A DNA stretch of 64,000 bases, taken from contig NZ_NEGA01000004.1 of assembly GCF_002135315.1 (NCBI RefSeq), positions 124,001 to 188,000 of the forward strand, written 5' to 3'. This DNA comes from Acinetobacter sp. ANC 3903 (lineage in GTDB: Bacteria; Pseudomonadota; Gammaproteobacteria; Pseudomonadales; Moraxellaceae). The notes below the pieces were generated by a model. It ran no database searches and was not told the origin of the DNA. It was given only the letters and a program-made list of their open reading frames with translations. Shown here in pieces: positions 9,075 through 17,235 of the stretch (position 1 is the stretch's first letter; the number at the start of each line of letters is the position of its first letter). The position numbers and the translations under genes are program-made.

Positions 9075-10574
9075 ATGAATATTGATAATTTATTATTAAA
9101 TTTAAAAAATGATCACAAACTTAGTGAAAATGAGGTCAATAACAATATAGATACATTATTGCGTTCAGTAGTTTTTGAAGATATTAAAAAGAAAAAAATA
9201 AATTTTGTTCGTAATTACAAAATCAGTGAAAAAGCAATTTGTGATTTATATCTATTCGATTCTTACGAAAACTTTGAAGGTCCTATTGTTATCGAGTTTC
9301 AACCATATATAGATTCAAATTACTTTCACAATTTACTCAACCATCTTGTATTTAGTAGTAATGTAAACTATAAAACCTTATTAATTATTCATTTAAATGA
9401 TTTTTATCCAGAAGAAATTTTAATAGAAGAAGCGAAGTTATGTGGTATTGAAATTCACTTTATAAAAAAATCATTTATCAATAAAATAATTAATAGAAAC
9501 AAAAATTTAACAGAAAAAATTATAAAAAATTTATTTTCTATAAAAATTAAAGAAGCTGTTTTTAATAAAGAAGATGATTGGAAGACTAAAAGATCAAATT
9601 TAATTCTAGAATTAAAAAAAATATATAATGAAAGTGGTAAGACTACTTTGTTAACAGGAGCTGGCATTTCTTGTAGTGCGAATTTACCAAGCTGGAATGA
9701 ATTGATATCAGGTCTATTTATTACTTATTTAATTAACATTAATTTTGATAATAGCGAGTTACAAGATATTAAAGCAGGAGATTTTATAAATTCAATTAAA
9801 GACATAAATAAGAATTTTTCAGAAAAACATTTAAAATCTGCTCTTTTATCAGCAAGATACCTACGAAAAGGGTTAGCTACTGATGATAAAGAAAACAGTA
9901 ATGATTTTATCGATATTTTAAGAAAAAACTTATATAAAAATGAAAAAAATAGGGAATCCAAGTTAATTGAAGTAATTGGTAAATTATGTTTTCCTACAAG
10001 GACAGGTGCAAAAATTCATTCAATTATCAATTATAATTTTGATGATTTACTTGAACAACATTTTGAAAAACTTAATTTAAAGAATAAACCTATATATTTT
10101 CAAAATGCAACATATACCAATGAAGAATTACCTATATATCATGTTCATGGATTTATACCTGAATATTCCAACAACTATAACAACCTAGAATTAATAGAAA
10201 TGGTATTTTCTGAGGAAGGTTACCATCGAATGTATTCAAACCCATATCATTGGTCAAATCTCGTACAATTAGCAAATTTTCGAGATAATACCTGCGTAAT
10301 GATAGGACTTTCAATGGACGATCCAAATTTACGAAGACTGTTAGATATTGCTCAAAATGGAAACCCGAATGCTAACCATTATGCATTTCTTAAACGTGTA
10401 ACTCTTTCCGAAATCTCAACTAAAAATGAAGGTGAATCTGTTATTGTTGAGGTATCTTTTTTAGAACGACACCATAAGTTACAAGAACTTATTTTTAAAG
10501 AATTAGGCGTTAACGTAATCTGGTTTGAAGAATTTGATGAATTACCCCAATTACTAGGTCAATTACTAAATTAA
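9075..10574 (+). CDS. SIR2-domain protein with possible N-terminal PD-(D/E)XK nuclease domain (defence candidate)
   Basis: A 499-residue two-domain protein. Residues about 1-140 contain CDLYLF (Asp57) followed by PIVIEFQ (Glu74, Gln76) inside a beta-strand pattern. This is compatible with a restriction-endonuclease-like fold (inference). Residues about 188-430 form a SIR2-like NAD-binding domain: LLTGAGISCSANLPSW (193-207), NYNFDDLLE (320-328), the histidines of YHVHG (356-360) and VMIGLSMDDPNLRRLL. Bacterial proteins with such domains, such as ThsA and the DSR proteins, deplete NAD during phage infection. The gene is far more AT-rich than its neighbours and sits beside repeats and an IS, signs of transfer. 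No good RBS is visible at 9075, so the start is uncertain. Confidence 0.8.
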   Translation: MNIDNLLLNLKNDHKLSENEVNNNIDTLLRSVVFEDIKKKKINFVRNYKISEKAICDLYLFDSYENFEGPIVIEFQPYIDSNYFHNLLNHLVFSSNVNYKTLLIIHLNDFYPEEILIEEAKLCGIEIHFIKKSFINKIINRNKNLTEKIIKNLFSIKIKEAVFNKEDDWKTKRSNLILELKKIYNESGKTTLLTGAGISCSANLPSWNELISGLFITYLININFDNSELQDIKAGDFINSIKDINKNFSEKHLKSALLSARYLRKGLATDDKENSNDFIDILRKNLYKNEKNRESKLIEVIGKLCFPTRTGAKIHSIINYNFDDLLEQHFEKLNLKNKPIYFQNATYTNEELPIYHVHGFIPEYSNNYNNLELIEMVFSEEGYHRMYSNPYHWSNLVQLANFRDNTCVMIGLSMDDPNLRRLLDIAQNGNPNANHYAFLKRVTLSEISTKNEGESVIVEVSFLERHHKLQELIFKELGVNVIWFEEFDELPQLLGQLLN

Positions 10575-10586
10575 CCATCCCTTCAG

Positions 10587-10673
10587 CCCTCTCCCAGTTG
10601 GAGAGGGAGCCTCATTTGATTTAATACCTGCATGAATTTTAAAACTGATATTCCCTCTCCTCCGAGGAGAGGG
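10587..10673. repeat. Pair of CCCTCTCC palindromes, left of DUF559 gene
   Basis: Two hairpins with the same 8-bp arms: CCCTCTCC/GGAGAGGG at 10587-10607 (loop CAGTT) and at 10653-10673 (loop TCCGA). The second ends one base before the stop codon of the DUF559 gene. Related copies lie on the other side of that gene at 11105-11125 and 11172 onward, so the gene is bracketed by the family. Confidence 0.85.
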
Positions 10674-11048
10674 TTAGGGAGAGGTGTGCTTTAATTCATG
10701 ACATTTTTGCCACAAATCCTCCAACACCACATCCGTCCGCCCCAACACATCATGATTCCAATACCTCACAACCGTTAAACCCAAAGCTTCTAAAAAATGA
10801 GTCCGTTCGGCATCATATTCAATCGCTTCATCAGCTCCATGCTGACTACCATCCAACTCAATCACTAAACCAATTTCATGGCAGTAAAAATCCACAATAT
10901 ACGGAGCAATCACATGCTGACGACGAAATTTAAGATTCATAAATCGCTTGGCACGGAGAATTTGCCACATCAGATTTTCAGCATCGGTGGCAGAGTGGCG
11001 CATGGATTTGGCGAATATTAGTAGTTGAGGGTCGATTTTCTTGTTCAT
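10674..11048 (-). CDS. DUF559 domain protein (Vsr-like endonuclease fold)
   Basis: A 124-residue protein of the DUF559 family, related in fold to the Vsr mismatch endonuclease. It shows the family order: MRHSATDAENLMWQILR helix, KFRRQHVIAPYIVDFYC (catalytic Asp), GLVIELDGSQH (Glu and Asp region) and the closing LGLTVVRYWNHDVL. Biological role unknown. It lies within a cluster of CCCTCTCC palindromes on both sides; such repeats next to DUF559 genes suggest a small mobile unit (inference). Full length and apparently intact. Confidence 0.88.
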   Translation of the reverse strand: MNKKIDPQLLIFAKSMRHSATDAENLMWQILRAKRFMNLKFRRQHVIAPYIVDFYCHEIGLVIELDGSQHGADEAIEYDAERTHFLEALGLTVVRYWNHDVLGRTDVVLEDLWQKCHELKHTSP

Positions 11049-11104
11049 AGGATTTTGTTTTTATCGTTTTCTTTACATTAGCAAATTTTATGACCTCTCC
11101 CTAG

Positions 11105-11201
11105 CCCTCTCCTACAAGGAGAGGGAACGTTCATTATTAAGTTACTTGATGGCATTTAATCAGATGCAGCTCCCTCTCCCTATGGGATGAGAAGCATTGC
11201 T
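11105..11201. repeat. Palindromes right of DUF559 gene, outer copy split by an IS
   Basis: CCCTCTCC/GGAGAGGG at 11105-11125 (loop TACAA) is a third copy of the repeat. A fourth starts at 11172 (CCCTCTCCCTATGGG) and continues after the IS3-family element at 12433 with AAGGGGGTGAGGG. Joining the two sides after removing one GCT gives a continuous repeat arm, so the IS inserted into an existing copy. Confidence 0.75.
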
Positions 11202-11264
11202 TGTAGTGGTCTAATAAAGCTGGACACCAAATTAGGTGATAATAGATTCACCAATGAGGTGCTT

Positions 11265-11570
11265 ATGAAACCAAGACGTACATTTACTCCAGAGTTTAAA
11301 CTCGAAGCTGCTAGTCTTGTATTGGATCAAGGGTATTCAATCTTACATGCTTGCCGTGCCTTAGATGTGGGTCAGACTGCTATGAGACGTTGGGTCGATC
11401 AGCTTCAATCAGAACGTACTGGGCAGACGCCAACTCACAATGCTTTAACCCCAGAACAACGCAAGATTCAGGAACTGGAAGCTCGGATTTATCAGCTTGA
11501 GCAGGAGAAGATGATTCTAAAAAAGGCTACAGCTCTCTTAATGTCAGACGAGTTCAAACATATGCGCTGA
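11265..11570 (+). CDS. IS3-family transposase OrfA
   Basis: DNA-binding subunit with a helix-turn-helix at its N-terminus (RTFTPEFKLEAASLVLDQGYS, then ALDVGQTAMRRWVDQL) and a leucine-zipper-like C-terminal coil (QELEARIYQLEQEKMILKKA). 101 residues. I start it at ATG 11265, preceded by GAGGT. A longer open frame reaches 11187 but would begin outside the IS. It ends 33 nt before the first OrfB methionine; the frames overlap through the frameshift site. Confidence 0.93.
   Translation: MKPRRTFTPEFKLEAASLVLDQGYSILHACRALDVGQTAMRRWVDQLQSERTGQTPTHNALTPEQRKIQELEARIYQLEQEKMILKKATALLMSDEFKHMR
11519..11525 (+). promoter_or_regulatory. Programmed -1 frameshift heptamer A AAA AAG
   Basis: In the OrfA frame the codons are CTA AAA AAG, so the heptamer A AAA AAG has the canonical X XXY YYZ phase. 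Slipping back one base joins OrfA to the OrfB frame, giving the OrfAB fusion transposase typical of IS3 elements. Confidence 0.8.
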
Positions 11571-11602
11571 TAGACCGGTTAAGAAAGCTGAGCTCTGTTG
11601 AG

Positions 11603-12424
11603 TTGGTCTGTCGCGCTTTTGGTGTGCTTCGCTCAAGTTACTATCATTACCGTGCTAGACATAGTATGCATAGCTCTAAACGGTTACAACTTAAAGTGAT
11701 GATTTCCAGCATCTTTAAGCAAAGTCGCAACTCCTTAGGCAGCCGTGGCATGAAATACGCATTGCAAAATCAAGGTATAAAGGTTGGACGATATTTAGTA
11801 CGGAAACTTATGCGGAATCTAGGTCTGATTTCAAAACAGCGTAGAAAGCATAGATATCAAAGCTACACTGTCGATGATACTGGTACGGTAAATGTGTTGA
11901 ATAGACAATTCAGTCCTGCCAAGCCAAATCGTGTATGGACTAGTGATATTACGTACATCTGGACTGGTAAAAGTTGGGCATATTTAGCTGTCGTGCTAGA
12001 TCTATATGCCCGCAGAGTAATTGGATGGTCGATCTCAGATCAAGCAAGTCAGCAATTGGTAACCAAAGCATTAGACGACGCTTGGCAATGCAGAGGAAAA
12101 CCGTCAGGTGTGATATTTCATACCGACCAGGGTAGCCAGTATAAAAGCCATATGTTCAGGCATAAGCTTCAGCAATATGCGATGGTACAAAGCATGAGCC
12201 GCAAGGGAAACTGTTGGGATAATGCCCCAACAGAGAGGCTATTCAGAAGTCTTAAAACGGAATGGATACCGAAACTTGGCTACCATTCCATTCAAGAAGC
12301 AAGACTGGATGTTGGGCTTTATTTAATGGAATATTACAACCGCATCAGACCACATCAATTTAACCAGGGGTTCAGTCCTTATGAGGCTGAACAAAAACTT
12401 AAAACTGTGTCCAATATTTGTTGA
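11603..12424 (+). CDS. IS3-family transposase OrfB (catalytic, DDE)
   Basis: 273 residues from the first ATG; the functional product is probably the OrfAB frameshift fusion. The rve integrase core carries all three acidic residues: TSDITYIW (first Asp), IFHTDQGSQY (second Asp) and NAPTERLFRSLKTEW (Glu). The open frame in this phase continues upstream to the slippery site, with VELVCRAFGV just before the listed start. The 3' 175 bases of this gene match the remnant at 4198. Confidence 0.95.
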   Translation: MVCRAFGVLRSSYYHYRARHSMHSSKRLQLKVMISSIFKQSRNSLGSRGMKYALQNQGIKVGRYLVRKLMRNLGLISKQRRKHRYQSYTVDDTGTVNVLNRQFSPAKPNRVWTSDITYIWTGKSWAYLAVVLDLYARRVIGWSISDQASQQLVTKALDDAWQCRGKPSGVIFHTDQGSQYKSHMFRHKLQQYAMVQSMSRKGNCWDNAPTERLFRSLKTEWIPKLGYHSIQEARLDVGLYLMEYYNRIRPHQFNQGFSPYEAEQKLKTVSNIC

Positions 12425-12455
12425 CCACTACAGCTTTGCAAGGGGGTGAGGGAAA

Positions 12456-13490
12456 CTAAAGAACTTGATGCTCCAACAACATCTCCAACCCACTCTCTTT
12501 CCCCATATACATCAATCTTTGCTTTTCTGCTTTTAACTGTTGCTTCACCGCAGACACATCCGCATCAATCTGCTTATATAAATCTGAAATATTGAGTTGC
12601 CCTTTTGACTTCTGCACCGCGATTTTGGCTTTATTCGACCAAACCAAAGAATCGATCAATTCCTGAATCTGCTTCTTCAATGCTTGGCTTTGCGCTTCCA
12701 AAGCCTGTTGGTAAAACTTCACTTGCTCTGCGCTTAAACCTTTATTTGAACCATTTTTACTTTGTTCTACTTCAAGCTGAAATTTCAGTAAAAAGAATAA
12801 ATCTTCCTGTTCATAGGCTTCATTGGCACGTTGTAATAGCTCGGTCTTTTCGGCTTTTTTAGATTCATCAGGTTCACGGTCAGGGTGAATAATTGAAGCA
12901 ATTTTTAAATACACAGTCTTAAGCGATTGATTCACGATCTTTTCAGCTTGTGCCTGTTTATCTTGCTGACGTTTTAATTTGGCTTGATCTTTTGCTTGCT
13001 GGTATTGTTCGCTATTCCAGTCTTCTTCAAAACTTTCATCTTCAGCATCTAGATTTTCAAATTCATCAAAAGATTCCGTCATTTTCTTTTTAGATTTCTT
13101 TTTCTGGGTGTATTCACTCGCCTGCTGATAGTAAGCATGCATTTTCTCAACTTCATCCAGTTGCTTTTGACTCAGCATATTCGAATCTTTTAACAATCGA
13201 GCTAATGCCTGAATTTTACTATCGACCTGTGCTGTATCAGACTTGCTTAAGTCATAACAACTTAGGCTATTCCAAAGCACCTGCATTTGCTCATACAGCG
13301 TTGTATACAACTCATGATAGGCAGGCATCAGTGCTTTTTGACTATAGGCACGAATTTCATCTTTGGCATTTTGCCACGCGGCAAGCAATAATTTTTGCTG
13401 TTCAATCTCATCAATTAAACGATTCAGCTTTTTCTCAGGCGTTGAACGTTCGATATTCGGCTGAATCGTGGTTTTTAAATCGAAAGACAT
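12456..13490 (-). CDS. J-domain (DnaJ-like) protein
   Basis: A 344-residue cytoplasmic protein. A J-domain-like core lies near residues 190-250, with helix II (VYLKIASI), the HPD tripeptide in IIHPDREPDESKKAEK and helix III (LLQRANEAYEQED). It is flanked by charged coiled coils: the N-terminus (KKLNRLIDEIEQQK) and the C-terminus (KQQLKAEKQRLMY). The likely role is a DnaK co-chaperone with a dedicated client, but the client is unknown. A highly acidic linker (EFENLDAEDESFEEDW) precedes the J region. It stands alone on the reverse strand, its end 23 bases from the IS. Confidence 0.8.
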   Translation of the reverse strand: MSFDLKTTIQPNIERSTPEKKLNRLIDEIEQQKLLLAAWQNAKDEIRAYSQKALMPAYHELYTTLYEQMQVLWNSLSCYDLSKSDTAQVDSKIQALARLLKDSNMLSQKQLDEVEKMHAYYQQASEYTQKKKSKKKMTESFDEFENLDAEDESFEEDWNSEQYQQAKDQAKLKRQQDKQAQAEKIVNQSLKTVYLKIASIIHPDREPDESKKAEKTELLQRANEAYEQEDLFFLLKFQLEVEQSKNGSNKGLSAEQVKFYQQALEAQSQALKKQIQELIDSLVWSNKAKIAVQKSKGQLNISDLYKQIDADVSAVKQQLKAEKQRLMYMGKESGLEMLLEHQVL

Positions 13491-13780
13491 AAGACAGAAG
13501 CAGGCAAAAGAGAAATTATAGCTTATTTATCTCGGTAACCCTCTTAGCTTGCTCAATGGCACTTCAGATCTATTGTTGGGAGAGCAACGCGTGAATGTAA
13601 CATCAGTTTGCAGTTCACCTGCAAATCGCAGCAATTTTGAATAGGTATTTTTATTTTAACATTTTATTTTTCTTCAACTTAACTTGGAATCATCTCACAT
13701 CTAAATTGCTACACAACTCTACAGTTTTACTGTGCTAAAACTTGCTAAATTCCTTAATAACAAAGAGAAAAGGAAACTAA
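13491..13780. other. Intergenic region, no gene seen
   Basis: 290 bases between divergent genes. AT-rich, and expected to hold both promoters; no strong -10/-35 pair, repeat or RNA could be assigned. AAAGGAAAC just before 13781 is the RBS of the DUF421 gene. Confidence 0.4.
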
Positions 13781-14458
13781 ATGGATTTATTGGATATTTT
13801 TATCTATGACACCAGCTGGCCTTTTGTCGGAGAAATTCTGATTCGCTGTGTCACCATGTATCTACTGATTATGCTGTTTTTACGCCTGACCGGAAAACGT
13901 GGTGTACGGCAGCTCTCGATCTTTGAAGTCGCCATTATTCTGGCTTTGGGTTCGATTGCCGGTGACCCGATGTTTACCGAAGATATTCCCCTGATTCAGG
14001 CCGTGATTGTCATGTTTGTCATTATTATCATGTACCGCCTGACCACTTGGCTGATGATGAAATATCAATGGTTTGAAGACTTAATTGAAGGTAAGGTGCT
14101 GTATATTGTAGAAGATGGTGAACTGGTACTGGATAAAATCAAAAAAGGTTCAATGTCACATGATGAATTTTTTGCCGAAATGCGCCAGCAAAATACCGAA
14201 CACTTGGGGCAAATCAGAACCGCCTTACTGGAAACAGATGGAACCTTCAGTATCCTGTTTTTTCCCCACGACCAGGTGAGGTACGGTCTGCCCTTATTTC
14301 CCAAAGCTTGCCATATTGTCGATACAGTCGAGCCAGATATTCGTTATGCCTGTATTTATTGCGGGAATGTTCGTTTTCTATCCCGCCCGAAACAGCAATG
14401 TGACCGCTGTGGAGACCATGACTGGACCAAAGCAATGAATACCCGTCGGATTGGATAA
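13781..14458 (+). CDS. DUF421 (YetF-like) membrane protein with C-terminal zinc ribbon
   Basis: A 225-residue inner-membrane protein. Three hydrophobic helices fill residues about 15-95 (ILIRCVTMYLLIMLFL, FEVAIILALGSIA, AVIVMFVIIIMY). The TGKRGVRQLS motif between helices 1 and 2 is typical of the DUF421/YetF family. A soluble domain follows (ELVLDKIKKGSMSHDEFFAEMRQ). The C-terminus adds a CIYCGN...CDRCGD four-cysteine knuckle, probably zinc-binding. Function unknown. RBS AAAGGAAAC precedes the start. Single gene. Confidence 0.85.
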   Translation: MDLLDIFIYDTSWPFVGEILIRCVTMYLLIMLFLRLTGKRGVRQLSIFEVAIILALGSIAGDPMFTEDIPLIQAVIVMFVIIIMYRLTTWLMMKYQWFEDLIEGKVLYIVEDGELVLDKIKKGSMSHDEFFAEMRQQNTEHLGQIRTALLETDGTFSILFFPHDQVRYGLPLFPKACHIVDTVEPDIRYACIYCGNVRFLSRPKQQCDRCGDHDWTKAMNTRRIG

Positions 14459-14796
14459 TCCTAAAATATGAATGAATTTTATAAAGAATACACAGAGAAA
14501 ATAGCGTAAAGATTTCACTGGATCGAATCTGAATCCAGCATACTTACAGATCACTTCTGCTGAAATAAAACTGTATTTTAAAAACGATACCCCAGCAAAA
14601 AACATTTATTTCATAATCATTTATTGGTAACAAAACGGTAAAAAAATTTGCTTGAGCAATCCTTAAAAACTCGCTTAAGATGAAATCTGATCTATTTATG
14701 TACAGAAAAGAAAAACATCTTTTGCATAACAATATAAGCGGCTTTTATTCACCGCTAGGCACTTGATGATAATGAAATAAAAAAGGAGTTTTATAC
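14459..14796. other. Intergenic region upstream of the glutamate/aspartate-type ABC operon
   Basis: 338 AT-rich bases without a credible ORF. It must contain the promoter of the downstream operon, but I cannot choose a unique one. A TTAA-N8-TTAAG pair near 14667 has the wrong spacing for a PmrA site. AAAAGGAG before 14797 is the RBS. Confidence 0.4.
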
Positions 14797-15738
14797 ATGA
14801 CCCATAAACGCAGTATCACCTCCCTACTTTGTGCAAGCGCACTCATGCTTGGTCTGAGTGCGTGTAGTGATAATAAAGCTCCATCTTCTGAAAAGCCTGC
14901 CGGCGGAGATGCCTCTGCTTCAGGTACGCTGGACAAGATTAAAAAATCTGGCACCATTGTTTTGGGCTATCGTGATTCTTCTATTCCATTCTCCTATATT
15001 GCCGACAATCCAAATCAGCCGGTGGGTTATGCACATGATTTACAGCTAAAAGTTGTAGATGCGGTGAAGAAAAAACTGAATATGCCGGATTTGAAAATTC
15101 GCTATAACCTGGTGACCAGCCAAAATCGTATTCCGCTGGTATCAAACGGTACGGTGGATCTGGAATGCGGCTCAACGACAAATAACAAGGAACGTCAGCA
15201 ACAGGTCGATTTCTCGGTCGGTTTCTTTGAAGTCGGTTCTCGCCTGCTTACCGCTAAAGATTCCGGAGTGAAAGATTTTGCCGACCTGAAAGGTAAAAAA
15301 CTGGTCACTACGGCGGGAACAACATCGGAACGTTATATCCGTCAGCATCAGCAGGAATTGGGTATCGGCGAAATCATTTCGGCCAAAGACCATGCCGAAT
15401 CTTTCCTGATGCTGCAAAACGGTCACGCTGCGGCATTTATGATGGATGATATCTTGCTGGCCGGTGAAAAATCCAAGGCGGCTGATCCAAACAAATGGGA
15501 GATTGTCGGTACGGCACCGATTCACGAAATTTACGGCTGTATGCTGCGTAAGGGTGATACCGGCTTTAAACAGGTGGTGGATGATGCCATCAAGGCCACC
15601 TATAGCTCCGGTGAAATCAACAAGATGTATGAAAAATGGTTCCAGCAACCGATTCCACCAAAAAATATTAACCTGAACTTCCAGATGTCCGATCAGTTGA
15701 AGGCTTTAATCAGCAATCCACATGATCGCGACCAATAA
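14797..15738 (+). CDS. gltI: Amino acid ABC transporter substrate-binding lipoprotein, GltI type
   Basis: Periplasmic solute receptor of a glutamate/aspartate-type importer, 313 residues. A lipoprotein signal (LLCASALMLGLSAC, lipobox LSAC with Cys about 26) anchors it. The mature part has the SBP_bac_3 fold: IVLGYRDSSIPFSY, then the DLECGSTTNNKERQQQVDFS ligand region and AAFMMDDILL. Start supported by the upstream AAAAGGAG. It is followed by two permeases and an ATPase, so the four genes form a complete polar amino acid transporter. The exact substrate is inferred from family likeness. Confidence 0.9.
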   Translation: MTHKRSITSLLCASALMLGLSACSDNKAPSSEKPAGGDASASGTLDKIKKSGTIVLGYRDSSIPFSYIADNPNQPVGYAHDLQLKVVDAVKKKLNMPDLKIRYNLVTSQNRIPLVSNGTVDLECGSTTNNKERQQQVDFSVGFFEVGSRLLTAKDSGVKDFADLKGKKLVTTAGTTSERYIRQHQQELGIGEIISAKDHAESFLMLQNGHAAAFMMDDILLAGEKSKAADPNKWEIVGTAPIHEIYGCMLRKGDTGFKQVVDDAIKATYSSGEINKMYEKWFQQPIPPKNINLNFQMSDQLKALISNPHDRDQ

Positions 15739-15808
15739 ACATTAGAACAACAACTTTATACATCAGGCAGGGAAAGGATTTTTTGCCTGATGCTACTCAG
15801 GAGTTACT

Positions 15809-16552
15809 ATGAATTATAGTTGGAACTGGGGAGTCTTATTTCAGCCCACCGGGGTGGGCGACACAACCTATTGGAACTGGATTGTGACCGGTCTGGGCTG
15901 GCTGCTGGTCATTGCCGTGGTGGCCTGGAGCATTGCCCTGATTTTGGGCAGCATACTGGGCATTATGCGTACCTTACCCAGTCCAACCGCGCGTGGCATC
16001 GGTACCGCTTATGTTACCCTGTTTCGTAATGTTCCCCTGCTGATTCAATTATTTATCTGGTTTTATGTGGTTCCCAACTTTTTACCCACACCGATTAAAT
16101 TATGGTGGATGAATGATCTGGGTGCCAATACCACAGCACTGATTTCAGCCAGTGTCGGTTTGGGGCTATTTACCGCAGCACGTGTTTGCGAACAGGTGCG
16201 TACTGGCATCGAAGCTTTGCCGGTCGGTCAGGTCAATGCCGGTTATGCCATGGGCTTTAGCACTGCTCAGCTATACCGTTATGTTATTTTGCCGCAATCG
16301 TTCCGCATGATTTTGCCACCGCTCAGTTCCGAACTAACCAACTGTGTCAAAAATACCTCTATTGCTTCATTGGTGGGCGTGGCCGAAATTATTTCCCAGA
16401 TGAAAACCATCAGTGAATACACCCAGAACACCATCGAAATTTATACCTATGTGACCATCATTTTTATTGTAATTAACTTTTGTTTAATTCAGGCCATGTA
16501 CATGCTGGAAAAACGCTTACGTGTTCCCGGTCTGATTGCAGGAGATAAATAA
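15809..16552 (+). CDS. gltJ: Amino acid ABC transporter permease, GltJ type
   Basis: Inner-membrane permease of 247 residues with about five hydrophobic helices (for example WLLVIAVVAWSIALILGSILG). The EAA loop that touches the ATPase is visible as EALPVGQVNAGYAMGFS...ILPQSFR. Its stop overlaps the next start (…AAATAATGG), showing translational coupling to the second permease. RBS CAGGAG precedes 15809. Confidence 0.9.
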   Translation: MNYSWNWGVLFQPTGVGDTTYWNWIVTGLGWLLVIAVVAWSIALILGSILGIMRTLPSPTARGIGTAYVTLFRNVPLLIQLFIWFYVVPNFLPTPIKLWWMNDLGANTTALISASVGLGLFTAARVCEQVRTGIEALPVGQVNAGYAMGFSTAQLYRYVILPQSFRMILPPLSSELTNCVKNTSIASLVGVAEIISQMKTISEYTQNTIEIYTYVTIIFIVINFCLIQAMYMLEKRLRVPGLIAGDK

Positions 16553-17235
16553 TGGAATGGCTCACTGCATTTTTAAATGACTTACAACTCTCGGCTCCTG
16601 CCCTATGGCATGGTATGAGCATTACCTTAAAAGTGGTCATCAGTGCGACCATCGGCGGGATTTTGATTGGTACCCTGCTGGCCTTGATGCGCTTATCGTC
16701 ATTTAAAGTACTGAATTTATTTGCGCAAGGCTATGTCAATCTATTCCGTTCAATTCCATTGCTGCTGGTGCTGATGTGGTTCTATTTTGCGGTGCCGTTT
16801 ATCTATACTGCGATCACGGGGAATTACCTGACCATTGATACGGCACTGGTGTCGAGTATCGTGGCCTTTATGCTGTTTGAAGCGGCTTACTTTTCGGAAA
16901 TTGTCCGGGCCGGAATTCAGTCCATTCCCAAGGGGCAAACTGCGGCAGCTTATGCGCTGGGCATGAGCTATGGTCAGTCGATGCGCCTGATTATTTTGCC
17001 GCAGGCCTTCCGTAAAATGACCCCTTTGCTGTTACAGCAAACCATTATTCTGTTTCAGGATTCAACTATGGTTTATGCCATTGGTTTACTGGACTTTTTC
17101 AGAACGAACTACGTACGCGGCGACCTGATGTCGTTATTGACCCAATACATCCTATTTGCCGGTCTGGTGTACTTTAGCGTAAGTATGATCGCGACCTATG
17201 CCGTTAAAAAATTACAAAGGAAGTTAACTGTATGA
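16552..17235 (+). CDS. gltK: Amino acid ABC transporter permease, GltK type
   Basis: Second membrane subunit, 227 residues. It has the HisM/GltK pattern, including the conserved NLFRSIPLLLVLMWFYF helix and the EAA loop GIQSIPKGQTAAAYALGMS. It overlaps both neighbours by a few bases (start on the gltJ stop; its stop over the gltL start), the classic arrangement for subunits made in fixed ratio. Confidence 0.9.
   Translation: MEWLTAFLNDLQLSAPALWHGMSITLKVVISATIGGILIGTLLALMRLSSFKVLNLFAQGYVNLFRSIPLLLVLMWFYFAVPFIYTAITGNYLTIDTALVSSIVAFMLFEAAYFSEIVRAGIQSIPKGQTAAAYALGMSYGQSMRLIILPQAFRKMTPLLLQQTIILFQDSTMVYAIGLLDFFRTNYVRGDLMSLLTQYILFAGLVYFSVSMIATYAVKKLQRKLTV

Larger units (their letters stand above)
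11202..12432 (+). mobile_element. Complete IS3-family insertion sequence (1231 bp)
   Basis: Ends are TGTAGTGGTC and GACCACTACA, with the imperfect inverted repeats extending about 28 bp (both contain GGACAC). A 3-bp target duplication, GCT, is present at 11199-11201 and 12433-12435. It encodes orfA and orfB in the -1 phase with a canonical slippery heptamer between them, so it looks active. A 183-bp piece identical to its 3' end lies at 4198-4380. I cannot name the IS or its subgroup. Confidence 0.95.

Noticed and set aside
14659..14690. TTAA pair upstream of gltI resembling a PmrA box
   Set aside because: The two TTAA cores are eight bases apart; the sites at pmrC and PAP2 have seven, so the geometry does not fit.
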